A stretch of DNA of 64,000 bases. Source: Bretschneidera sinensis (taxonomy: Eukaryota; Streptophyta; Magnoliopsida; Brassicales; Akaniaceae). The position numbers and the translations under genes are program-made. Below the pieces are notes generated by a model. It was not told where the DNA came from. It ran no database searches and saw only the letters and a program-made list of their open reading frames with translations. The stretch spans positions 67,744,638 through 67,808,637 of the forward strand of contig CM043699.1 of NCBI GenBank assembly GCA_023935145.1. The letters are read 5' to 3'. This document shows, piece by piece, positions 35,109-45,092 of this stretch (position 1 is its first letter; every line of letters starts with the position of its first letter).

Positions 35109-35903
35109 GTGCTTTTAAGAAAATTACCACCTAAACTAAAAGATCTGGGTAGTTTCACCATTCCATGTAGGCTAGGTGACCAGCTATTTGAGCATGCACT
35201 ATTGGATCTTGGAGCAAGCGTCAATCTGCTGCCACACAGTATATTCGAGATACTAGGTTTGGGGGAGCTCCAACCGACCTCCATCACTCTGCAATTGGCT
35301 GACAGAAGCATCAACCAACCGAGAGGTATCCTCGAGGATGTTTTGGTAAGAGTAGGTAAATTTATTTTACTCGCTGATTTTATCGTCTTAGATATGGAAG
35401 AATGCCATATGTCATCACCCCTCCCTATCATTTTGGGAACACCCTTTATGATAACTGCTGATACCAAAATTAACGTAAAAAGGGGAATTGTCACTATAAC
35501 AGTAAATGATGAGGATATAGAACTCCAAATATTTAATACATTAAATTCAACCAAAGATGATAATGCATACTCTAACGTTAGCTTGATGCAAGGTATTGTT
35601 GAGAAAGTTTCTCAAGTCCATCACACTATTCCATCGGAGACCATCCCCTACCATGAGGACATAAGATTGGAAATTAGGCCTGAGGATGATGATGTGATTA
35701 AAGACATCAATAGAACTATGCACCCCATCAAGAATACATCACAGCCTCCAAGTAAGTATAATCCTCAAGTTGAAAATCCTGAACTTACTAATTCGGCTTT
35801 TCCTTATTTTATTAACCAGGCACCAAGATTGAAGATGCAACAGCTGTCAAGGGCACTTGAACCACCTGATGTGGGCTATAAGTGCCCCTTTCAACGGGAA
35901 TAG
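35109..35903 (+). pseudogene. Element D aspartic protease
   Basis: A 264-codon frame with LLDLGASVNLLPHSIFE (active site DLGA), ITLQLADRSINQPRGILED and LPIILGTPFM, where the relatives read LGRPFM. The C-terminal 120 residues are acidic and not conserved with known domains. Separated from gag by stops, so the gag-protease fusion seen nearly intact in H is broken here. Confidence 0.8.
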
Positions 35904-36007
35904 CACTGTGTCAAGAGAACGCTTGAGACGATTCACATTTACCAATCATCTCGCTCAAGTGCCTACTGAGGTTAGTGGTACTAAGGCCACTAACACATTG
36001 TAAGGTT

Positions 36008-36478
36008 GTATTGTTCCTACTTTGTTGTTTCAGCTGCGGTAAGTGTTTATTTTTGTCCATGCACACTGCTTGCGATCGAGTGCACCATTCAATGTGCTCG
36101 AGCGCAAGAGTGCGATCAAGCGCACTCATGGTGAACAATTTAGTGATAAATTTAAAATTTTCATTCACACGCACTCACTCAGCCTCTCTGCACACATACT
36201 CACCACTCTCACTCACCTATTTACCATCACACTCACTCTCACACTCTCGACTCCAGCATCACCACAAATCTTCCTCGCCCCATCACCAAACATCACCGCT
36301 AACCACCATCATCACCACCCATCACAGCCACATCCCTCTCCCCACTACACATCCGCCCCATACACAAGGTATCCATTTTGTTCACACACACACGGATTTT
36401 AAATGTTTAATTTACACTTTCAGTTATATATATGTTACCTTGTGTATGATTGGGTGCTCTTATGTTTACAGGAGGTTA
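36008..36478 (+). other. Spacer between protease and second ORF, with motif cluster and splice-like sites
   Basis: Contains TTTCAG then CTGCG then GTAAGT at 36008-36026, copies of the TGCGATCGAGCGCAC word at 36071-36130, a long CT/CA-rich tract (36165-36400), a possible donor AAGGTATCC near 36367 and a possible acceptor TTTACAG near 36472. Short open frames across it are compositional. H has the same arrangement at 62800-63300. Confidence 0.5.
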
Positions 36479-36552
36479 GGAACAAACTTGAATCAATAAG
36501 ACCATAGCTTGGTCTTCTGTCGCCCACAAGCCGTTCGAGAAAAAGATTGACC

Positions 36553-37830
36553 GTGTGTGATCGAGCACACAACATTTGCAATCGAGTGCATAGTCCGTGA
36601 GCGATCGAGCACACAACATTTGAGATCGATCGCAAATTTGGTAGAAACTAGGATCAACATGTCCAAGCAAACCGCTTCCACCTCCCATGCTTCGAGTAGC
36701 CGTGCCCAGTCATCCCAACCAAGCATAGAGCAGAGAGAACTCTTATTCGAGACCACCTTCGCCATCGATGAAGTATTCAAGCAAATGGATGCCCCTCAAT
36801 GGGTAGTCCAAGCATTTAAACACCGGGGGTTGAAAAGGCTTTTTAAACCAGTCTGCTCGACTACTTACACTCAGCTGGTGGTCCAGTTCTATGAGGGTCT
36901 GTGCTTTGACTGTAGTAGACCGGGCGTATTGATCTCCTTAGTCTAGGGCACATCCATCGAGGTGACTAGTGCCGACATAGCCGCTGCTCTTCATTGCTGT
37001 GATGAGTCCCTTTCGAAGGACACCGATATCGAGGAGCAGCCGGACTCTTTTGATCTATCCACGATTATTGAGGACATGTGCGCTAGCCAATACGTCAATA
37101 GACACAACAACACAGCGAGCAGGTCCAAGTTGCCTCCACGGCTTTGGTTAGTGGACACCATCCTTCAACGTAATGTGTGTCCATTGGGGAACAAGAAATA
37201 GAGGAAAGACTAGTTTCTACAGACGTTGTATGCCTTCCACAAAGGTCACTGGTACTCTCTTCCCGCTGTTATATGGAGCCAACTGCATAAATTTGGGATC
37301 ATGTCCATGGCCGTCAGACCATCACGGCCAATGCATGGGGGATCCCACTCCCATTCCTACTCTCGTACATCTTCAAGAAGAATGGGATTAAGGGGACCAC
37401 TAGTGCGAGAGCATCCCTTCTTCGGGAAAGGTTAATGGACACATAGTCTCTCGTACATGCCAAGAGGCCTCCCAGCCCCTGTACCTACAGCTGAGAGGGT
37501 TGAGGAGGTGTCATATAGAGATATAGACCCCTGCAGTTAGCCCACTGTGAGAGGAGGACCATCCGGACATTGGACCCATAGAGTCCCAGCACCTTCTCGC
37601 TGAGTTGTCCTCCTTCCGCGATGAGGTCTCTGTAGCTACATCACTCATTCACCAGCGCATAAATAGTTTGGAGGCACACTTTGCATGACAGGAGGCGATG
37701 CTACAGGCCATTCTTGATTGCTTACCTCTGGAACCCGGAACCTCTTCGACTGCATCACCCGACAATCACCAGTGAGAGGATACCCCGTCTGGCTGAAGAC
37801 GTTAAACTTAGCACTCATGGGAGGCACCCT
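36553..37830 (+). pseudogene. Element D second ORF, plant transposon protein-like
   Basis: Protein starts at about 36659 (MSKQTASTSHASSS) after another motif cluster. Recognisable run: FDEV-type helix AIDEVFKQMDAPQWV, HRGLKRLFKPVCS, YTQLVVQFYEGL, then after a stop at 36944 VTSADIAAALHC, IIEDMCASQYVNRHNN, SKLPPRLWLVDTILQRNV, and in shifted frames FHKGHWYSLPAVIWSQLHKFG. From memory this resembles the Pfam-type 'putative plant transposon protein' domain; its function is unknown. It takes the place where pol or env would be. At least three frame breaks. The last 44 bp are the conserved block. Confidence 0.6.
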
Positions 37831-39211
37831 AAAGCATATCCTTTTTAGTATTTTATTTTATGTTATTGTTAGTCTTTAGTTTTCTATAGTTGTTCATTAT
37901 TACTTGTTTTCCATTTTATGTTTGTTTGTCTTTCTTTTTCAAGGACAGAGTGAGTGTATCCAGTTGAAGTTTGAGGGCATGCTACGAGCCATGCCAGCCA
38001 TATAGTTATCCATCTCCCAAGTCAGCTCCTTCCATGCTATTCACACATTGGGGACAATGTGCAATTTAAGTTTGGGGGTATGGGGACACACTCACACACA
38101 CACTATGTCCCATTTTTTTTGTTTTGTTGTTTTTATAGATAAATGTATGTTCGTTCTGTTCCTAAAATATTGGGCGATCTAAACAAACAGTATGATTTGA
38201 CTTCATAAGTGAGCTTAAAACTTTGAACATATAGGCCAATAATTAAGTTTTGAACATAGATCACTTATTTTTAGGCATTTAAGGACTCACAAGTTTGACC
38301 TGAACTAACACGAGCACATTAGCACATAGTTGTGTGGGGTATGACATGTAATTTTGATTTGTATGTTTCTTTTGCTCGACTGTGAACCAGATGACCTGTT
38401 AGATTAATGCTTTGGAAAAAAAAAATGGAACTTTCCACTAAGTAACTAGCCCTTTTGCCTCAGTAAGCAGTGAGTGTCACGTCAAAAGGTGGAAATTCTG
38501 ATTGATGCATTAAGACCTATTAAGTTTCGTAGCCTTTTTGACTCGAGTTAGTAATTCCTTAGGGGTATCTTTACACCTAATGCCTTAAGACCATCTGGTT
38601 TGGGAGCCATTAGCTAAACACTCGCTACATGAGCCAAATAGGAAGCTTAATGAAACTAAGCATTAAGACTTGTTAAGTTTTGTAGCCTTTTTGACTCGAG
38701 TTAGTAAGTCCTTAGGGGTGTCTTTACACCTAATGCCCTAAAACCACCTAGTTTGGGAGTCATTGGTTAAATGCTCGTTACATGAGTCAAATAGAAAGCT
38801 TAAAGGAACTAATTTGGCAAAAATCTCACAAATAAAAGAAAAGAAGAAAATCTATGCCATCTTTGTTGATTCTAATAAGAAATTTGGTGAATCTTGAGTC
38901 ATCAAAACACTACACATTAGAATTATTTGGAAACCTACTCTTTTTTGTGCTAGTTCACCACACACTAAAGTCAAACTTGTGATGTCTTAAACTACCCCAT
39001 GAAAGTGATTTGCATTCAAAACTCTTATTCATTGCAAAAGATGTGTTTATATTTGTTAAGTTTGCTCATGAATGCGCATCATAGTTTTGTGTGAAGACCT
39101 AAACTTTTGTGGACACTATGAATATTGGATCTATCTGTATATCGTTATTTTTTTATTTTAGTTTTTAGTTTTGTATTGCTAAGAGACTAGCAATATGTAA
39201 GTTTGCGGGTG
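37831..39211 (+). other. Element D noncoding tail, hairpins and polypurine tract
   Basis: No coding frame is supported. Features: CACATTG-GGGA-CAATGTG hairpin (38044-38061) followed by AAGTTTGGGGGTA (38068-38080), an internal polypurine-like tract; a tandem duplication of about 155 bp (38505-38813) around GCCTTTTTGACTCGAGTTAG; a hairpin TTGCTA-AGAGAC-TAGCAA (39176-39193); and the terminal tract AAGTTTGCGGGTG just before the LTR. Confidence 0.65.
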
Positions 39212-40494
39212 TGATAAGTGCTTAAATATTCATATGTAAGCCCCCTTATTTACATTTGTTAAGCCCTTAGTTATGTTAATTTATTCCATTTTACTTCGGT
39301 TTTGTGTTTCACATGTTTTTATAAGGTCTTGAAGAAAAAGAAGCATTTTTGGCACCTAAAGGAAGAAATCTAGAAATCTGGGAGCAGCTTCTGGTCAAAT
39401 TGCGATCGTGCGCACACAAGAATGATCGAGCGAAGCACTTGCGATCGAGTGCAAAGCGTATGCGATCGAGCGCACATGTACGGTTGTGAATAGTAAAACG
39501 GCAGAACCAGTTTTGGAAATAGAGTAAGTTTTGCGTTTTTGGAAGTTAGGGTTTCCAAAGTCTTCTAGGATTACTCAAGCCCTATAAATACACCTGTAAA
39601 ACACACACAAAGCATCACTTCTTTTATCTTTTGCTTAGCTTGGAGTTGTAAGCTTTGGAGAGGATTGGCAACCCGTCTTCACAGTATTCTTCGAGTTTTA
39701 TAGTTTATGTTTAGTTTATGTTATGATGTTTATCTTAGACAGCATGTGTAACTAACTCTTTATAGGGCTCGATTGAAGCCCTAGTTATGCTTTCCCATAT
39801 ATATATATTCATTGATTATCTTTGCAATAGCCTTGATTATGATGCTTAACTTGATTAATGCCTATGTTTATTTACATTCCTCATATGTGTATGTCTGATC
39901 AATATGAGCATGTGGTATGGATTAGTTAGTTAGACCAATCTGGATGACCGAGTCCTAGGACTAACGATAGTAACAAAAGATATCCACACCAGATTCTTGG
40001 ATTAATCAACATGAGAAATCGGAAGTAGATACCATGCCCTAAGTCTCATGTGGTTGTCGATTTCCATAAATCTTATGCTTTCTTGAGGAACAACTCAGTA
40101 GATACCATGCTGAATCCCTTAAGAAAGAAAAGAGTTAGAGTAGATACCATGCCTAATTAGGTGCTTAGGGAAATCAATAGCTTAAGGAGTAGATACCATG
40201 CCCTTAGGTTGACAACCATTAGGTATTCAAAGGACGGCTAGTGCATTGACCTATTACTCATTGAGAAAGTATGACTAGTGGTGGATATCAAAGCCCTATG
40301 TCTCATTGTTATTAATTCACATTCAATAGTTATTTTGATATTCTTTTATTAAGAAACTAATTCTAAAACGAAATTCACCAATCCCTGTGGAAATGATCTC
40401 GCACTTGCACACTATACTACCATTGACCTTGTGCACTCGCAAGTAAAACTGTACGGTTATTTACTTATTTATTTAGGTAGATAAATGCGCAACA
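39212..40494 (+). repeat. Element D 3' LTR
   Basis: 1283 bp. Differs from the 5' copy mainly by the loss of about 35 bp within the motif cluster (39401-39475). TATAAATA at 39583-39590. Confidence 0.9.
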
Positions 40495-41601
40495 GTGATC
40501 GAGCGCAATTAAGGCAGAAAGCTACCCAAGCAGCAGTGCTGAACTGCTGCACTGAAGCTATTTTTGTTGATTCATGCAAGGGCTTCGATCTAGGAATCCT
40601 GCCATCATTTCACTCGACATAGAGATTGAACGGACCATTCGACAGAGGTCTAGAAACAACTTTTAGGAGAAAGAAGAAGAATTCGAGGGAGAAGCACCAA
40701 TGGAACAGTTAGAAAACCAACAACCACCTGAGCAAAGACCTATGAAGCAATCCTTCATCCCACGGAACCTCAACCAGCCATCATGCATTGCTTATCAACC
40801 AGAGACGGAAGGCAATTACTACATATCTCCTCAGATACTCAGTGCCTTGACTCATTTTAGGGGTACACTTGCTGAGGATCCACACTTGAACCTTCGGGAA
40901 TTCTTTGACCTCTGCAAGTTCCAGCACATCCAGGGCCTAAATCAATAGGGAATCAAGTTAATTCTTTTCCCTTTTTCATTAAAAGATAAAGCTAAGTTAT
41001 GGTATAATTTATTGCCTGCAGATTCTATCCATACCTAGGAAGAACTATCCAGTAAATTCCTAAGGAAATTCTTTCCAGCACAAAAGACAAGGCAGATGAG
41101 GAAGCATTTTCAATATTTCCAATAGAGAGATGGAGACCTTTTCTTTGAAGCATGGGGACACTTTAATGAGCTACTTCTCAATGTCCACATCACAACCTAC
41201 CTCAAGATGTTATGAAGGACTAAATGACATGATTAAAGGTATTACTGATTCAGGTTGTGGAGGTGTGCTGATGGAGAAGAGCAGTGAAGAAGCCATGGAG
41301 CTGTTTGAGGTATTGAGTGAGCACACCCAACAATTCTCATCCAGAGGAAGACAAGGAGTAAAGAGCAAGGGCATGTATGAAGTTAACATAATTGGTGGAA
41401 TTCTAATTCAGATAGTTGCTATGAAAAGAAAGCTAGATATACTTGTAAAAGCCATAACTGCTCAGAACGCCTCACCAAGTCCACAAACCACACAACGCCA
41501 GGTATGTGCTTTATGTTTTTAATTTGATCACACTTCTGAGACTTGCCATTTATATTCATCTACAGATCCCGAGCAAGCAAACTATGTGGGACCAAACAGT
41601 G
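40495..41601 (+). pseudogene. Element C leader and gag, first part
   Basis: After D, element C resumes in its leader (GATCGAGCGCAATTAAGGCAG at 40498) and gag starts at Met 40700 (MEQLENQQP). Frames 40700-40948 and 41130-41522 match D and H gag (YYISPQILSALTHFRGT; EHTQQFSSRGRQ). A stop at 40946 replaces the codon for the residue after LNQ, and an indel near 41190 breaks the capsid. Gag is then cut by element E after ...ANYVGPN. Confidence 0.8.
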
Positions 41602-42270
41602 TGTTTATGCCCAAAATATAACGCGGTAATTGTAGTACAGCTTTGGGGTGTTGATTCCACAACGAAACAAACTAATTATACAAGAAGGTGTAAACCTCAA
41701 CACAAACGATGAAAGTTAAAGTGATAAAATCTGAATTGTTAATTGTGTAAATAATTGATGGACAATATAATAAAGAAACAACAAGGTTTCGAAAATCCTC
41801 CCTAGGTTCGTTGCCCTAATCTTAACTTGATTCAATTGTTTTTATCTCGATTGCAAGTTTCACATCCTAAAGCGCATGTATAAACCCTAATGTAACTCAT
41901 ATGAATTACTCTTTACTTTCAAGCACATATGACCTAACTTATAAATTATCAAAAGACGATGATATATCTAAATGATAATACCGCAGCAATTGACAAATCT
42001 ATAAAAGAGATCTACCGGACTCAATCACACCCAAACAAATACACATAAGAAGAGCATGACTAGACTTATATGGAAAAGAAGCATGCAATCATCGGACTAA
42101 TAAAAATCTACTAATTAAATTAAAGAATAAAACATAACAATATTTATTGAAAATAATACCAAACTACAACTGAATCAAATTAAGGAAAATAAGAACAACT
42201 ACACCTAGGGATTCATCCCTTCGTCTTGCTTTGAGACTAGCCGGCTATGGAGCTCATGCTTCCTTGAGTT
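41602..42270 (-). repeat. Element E 3' LTR remnant
   Basis: Matches 43801-44498 of the right LTR with small indels (for example about 30 bp missing near 41868). The U3-side 594 bp are deleted. The left terminus reads TGTTTATGCCC instead of TGATTACGGCC. Confidence 0.82.
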
Positions 42271-43583
42271 AACGATTCAAGTATTTTACTAGTCTTACCA
42301 TATGCCTCAATAAAAGCATGTAAAGTGTCTTCTAAAAAACTCCTAGAAGACACAAGTGCATGATATGGTGCAGGGGTTTGTGCAAGCTGCTGGTTTTTAG
42401 ACTTCCAGCTGAAATTGGGGTGATTTCGCCATCCTGGATTATAAGTATCAGAGAAGGGTGTCAAAGGCTTCTTATATATGCCTAAGGCATTACATTGTTC
42501 CTTATACATCCCTCTCATCTCAACAAATGTGGGACACTCTTGGGCGAGATAATCTACCCCACCACACACAAAACACGATTCAAAAGATTTTGCATTATTA
42601 GCTACGTGTGTTGTCTTTAAGCTTTTAGTCTTTAACTCATCGAGCTCCCTAGTGAGCATCTCGACCTTGGCTCTAAGGTTATCCTCTTCCCTAAGATGGT
42701 AAATTCCACCACCATTTGGGTTCCCTATAGGTCGTGACCTATTTGTGCTTTCAGTAGCACTAGGTCCAGTCCAAGTGTGAGCTTTTTCAGCAAGCTCATT
42801 AAGGTACTCTATGGCCTCATCAGGATCTTTCTCCAAAAATTCACCATTACACATCATCTCTACGAATTGGTGCTTTCTATATATAAATCCCTCATAAAAA
42901 TAGCTCACCAAGCGCCAGTTCTCATGCCCATGGTGAGGGCACATACTCAATAACTCCTTAAATCTCTCCCAAGACTGATATAAGGTCTCACTATCAAAGG
43001 TGGAGATTTGCCTTTTCAAAGCGTTGGTCTTATGTTGGAAAAAGTATTTGTTAAAGAAAGCCTGAGTCATCTCAGTCCACGACCTAATAGATTATGGTCT
43101 TAGTGAGTATAGCCAACTCTTAGCTCTATCCTTCAAAGCGAAAGGAAAGAACTTAAGTCTCACAATGTCATTGGTTTTATCTTGACTATGAAAAGTCACG
43201 ACTACTTCCTCAAACTCTCTAATGTGCATATATGGGTTTTCATTAACCAAGCCATGAAATGTAGGGAGTAATTGAATCATCCCTAATTTAAGATCTAATT
43301 GGCAAGTATTGGCTGGAAACATGATGCATGATGGTGTGGCTGTGCGTGTAGGGTGGAGGTAATCCTGAAGTGTCCTAGCAATATTCTCATTAAGGTTATC
43401 GGCTATGTTAACAAAATCCTCTAAATTCTCACTTGGGTTTCCACTATGGGTTGATATAGGCAAGGTTTCACTATCAGACTCGAAAGGAGATGGATTATCA
43501 AATAAAGGGTTTAAAAAGTTTAATCCTGACTCTAGCATAGGCCTACAAGCAAATCTACCCAAAGTGTCTCTATATCTGGGCAT
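42271..43583 (-). pseudogene. Element E gag
   Basis: Frames 43583-43092 (MPRYRDTLGRFACRP, IQLLPTFHGLVNENPYMH) and 43070-42271 (capsid domain with ETLYQSWERFKELL; zinc knuckle CFVCGGVDYLAQEC, in which the expected histidine is Y: CX2CX4YX4C). Close to element A gag. A stop near 43085 and the 3' deletion break it. The final residues of the second frame come from LTR sequence. Confidence 0.8.
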
Positions 43584-43778
43584 GCAAGATCACAAAATAA
43601 TAAAAATACTATATAAAAAAAAGAAAGAACTAAATAAAATAAAATAAAATAAAAAATTAATTTAGCAAGCTAAAAGAAGGAACGAAGTTACCACCTTTAC
43701 AGCTGATGAAAAAACTATTTACAGTTCCTCTACCATCATGTCAAAAGTTGACAATCTTCTTTGTACTTAAGCGCGTTT

Positions 43779-43795
43779 CCCCGGCAACGGCGCCA
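43779..43795 (-). promoter_or_regulatory. Element E primer-binding site (tRNA-Asp)
   Basis: The minus strand reads TGGCGCCGTTGCCGGGG, an exact match, five bases from the 5' LTR end at 43801. Confidence 0.9.
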
Positions 43796-43800
43796 AAATT

Positions 43801-45092
43801 TGATTACGGCCAAAACATAACGCGGTAATTGTAGTATAGCTTTGGGGTGTCGATTCCACAGGGAAACAAACTAATTACACAAGAAGGTGTAAACCTCAAC
43901 ACAAACGATAAAAGTTAAAGTGATAAAATCTGAATTGTTGATTGTGTAAATAATTGATGGATAATGTAATAAAGAAACAACAAGGTTTCGGAAATCCTCC
44001 CTAGGTTCATTGCCCTAATCTTAACTTGATTCAATTATTTTTATCTCGATTGCATGTTTCACATCCCAAAGAGGCAATCGGCAAATATTCAATTAAAGCA
44101 CATGTATAAACCCTAATATAACTCATATGAATTACCCTTTACTTTCAAGCACATATGACCTAACTTATAAATTATCAAAAGACGATGATATATCTAAATG
44201 ACAATACCGCAGCAATGGACAAATCTATAAAAGAGATCTACCGGACTCAATCACACCCAAACAAATACACATTAGAAGAGCATGACTAGACTTATATGGA
44301 AAAGAAGCATGCAATCACCGGACTAATAAAAAATCTACTAATTAAATTAAAGAATAAAACATAACAATATTTAATGAAAATAATACCAAACTACAACTGA
44401 ATCAAATTAAGGAAAACAAGAACAACTATACCTAGGGATTCATCCCTTCGTCTTGCTTGGAGACTAGCTGGCCATGGAGCTCATGCTTCCTTGAGTTGCC
44501 TCCGGCCTCTCAACGATCATCTCCTCCTTGGTAGCGAAAGCTTCAGCGATTCCTCAGCTTGCCTTCCAAAAGTATACTTTGGATTGCTCCTAAAGGCCCT
44601 CTGGATTCACTCTCTGATGATTTCAGATGAGCTCCGTGGAGTGGGTCTTATATAGGCAAACTCTCGGAGTGCTATGTGTTTGCTAACCGATGTGGGATAC
44701 TGCCCGAGTGCGCTCGATCGCAGCTTTAGTGCGCTCGATCGCAGATTGGTGCACTCGATCGTAGTTGCGCTACAGAGTACTTCTTGGTCGATGTGGGATG
44801 TGCGCTCGATCGCATTGCTTGTGCGCTCGATCGCACTGCTTGTGCGCTCGATTGCAATACAGGTAGCAGTCCATCTTTTCCTTCTAGAAGCATAGGATCT
44901 TGGCCTTTTAAGCAACGATCGTTTATTTTTCTCTTTTAAACTCAAAGTACTTGAAAATTGCACTGAAATAAGTCAGTGGTCCAATAATATTACTTTAGAG
45001 TTATTAACACATAAAAGCGCAATAATGACCGAGATCAATCCTAAAATGCTAACAATTAACCACTGTTGAGAAGCATTTTATGACTCTCATCA
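43801..45092 (-). repeat. Element E 5' LTR with motif cluster in U3
   Basis: 1292 bp, like the A LTR over most of its length, but the U3 at 44703-44850 contains six or more copies of the TGCGATCGAGCGCAC word (minus strand). Element A has other sequence at this place. TATA (CCTATATAAG, minus strand) at 44647-44656, so the cluster lies 50-200 bp upstream of it. Confidence 0.85.

Larger units (their letters stand above)
31720..40494 (+). mobile_element. Element D: complete 8.8-kb Athila-like element inside C
   Basis: LTRs 31720-33037 and 39212-40494, tRNA-Asp primer site, gag, protease, a spacer with motif clusters, a second ORF, a noncoding tail and a polypurine tract. It sits in the leader of C. 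Flanks GCAAT (31715-31719) and GTGAT (40495-40499) are explained by a GCGAT target duplication whose CpG decayed differently in each copy. No reverse transcriptase or integrase sequence exists between protease and the 3' LTR. Confidence 0.9.
41602..45092 (-). mobile_element. Element E: internally deleted relative of A inside C gag
   Basis: Minus-strand element with exact target duplication CAGTG (41597-41601 and 45093-45097). The 5' LTR (43801-45092), primer site and gag are present, but a deletion joins gag codons at about 42271 directly to the middle of the 3' LTR (41602-42270). The lost part includes the 3' U3, polypurine tract and tail. Since the duplication is intact, the deletion came after insertion. 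Gag is closest to element A. Confidence 0.88.

Noticed and set aside
35066..35554. 162-codon minus-strand frame; likewise 57185-57709, 61518-61967 and 60397-60738
   Set aside because: Antisense shadows of protease or gag frames with recognised motifs on the other strand.
36043..36499. Thr/His/Ser-rich frames of 119 and 174 codons
   Set aside because: They arise from the CT/CA-rich spacer in two overlapping frames; the H equivalent is not conserved as protein.
44703..44850. Regular short repeats resembling a CRISPR array
   Set aside because: Spacing is irregular, copies are degenerate, they lie in LTR U3, and the DNA is a plant genome.
44607..44963. Open frames rich in RSSAL, CARSH or IERTS repeats, on both strands (also 36435-36780, 58575-58872, 62795-63003)
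   Set aside because: They are translations of the GCGATCGAGCGCAC word cluster in several frames, not proteins.
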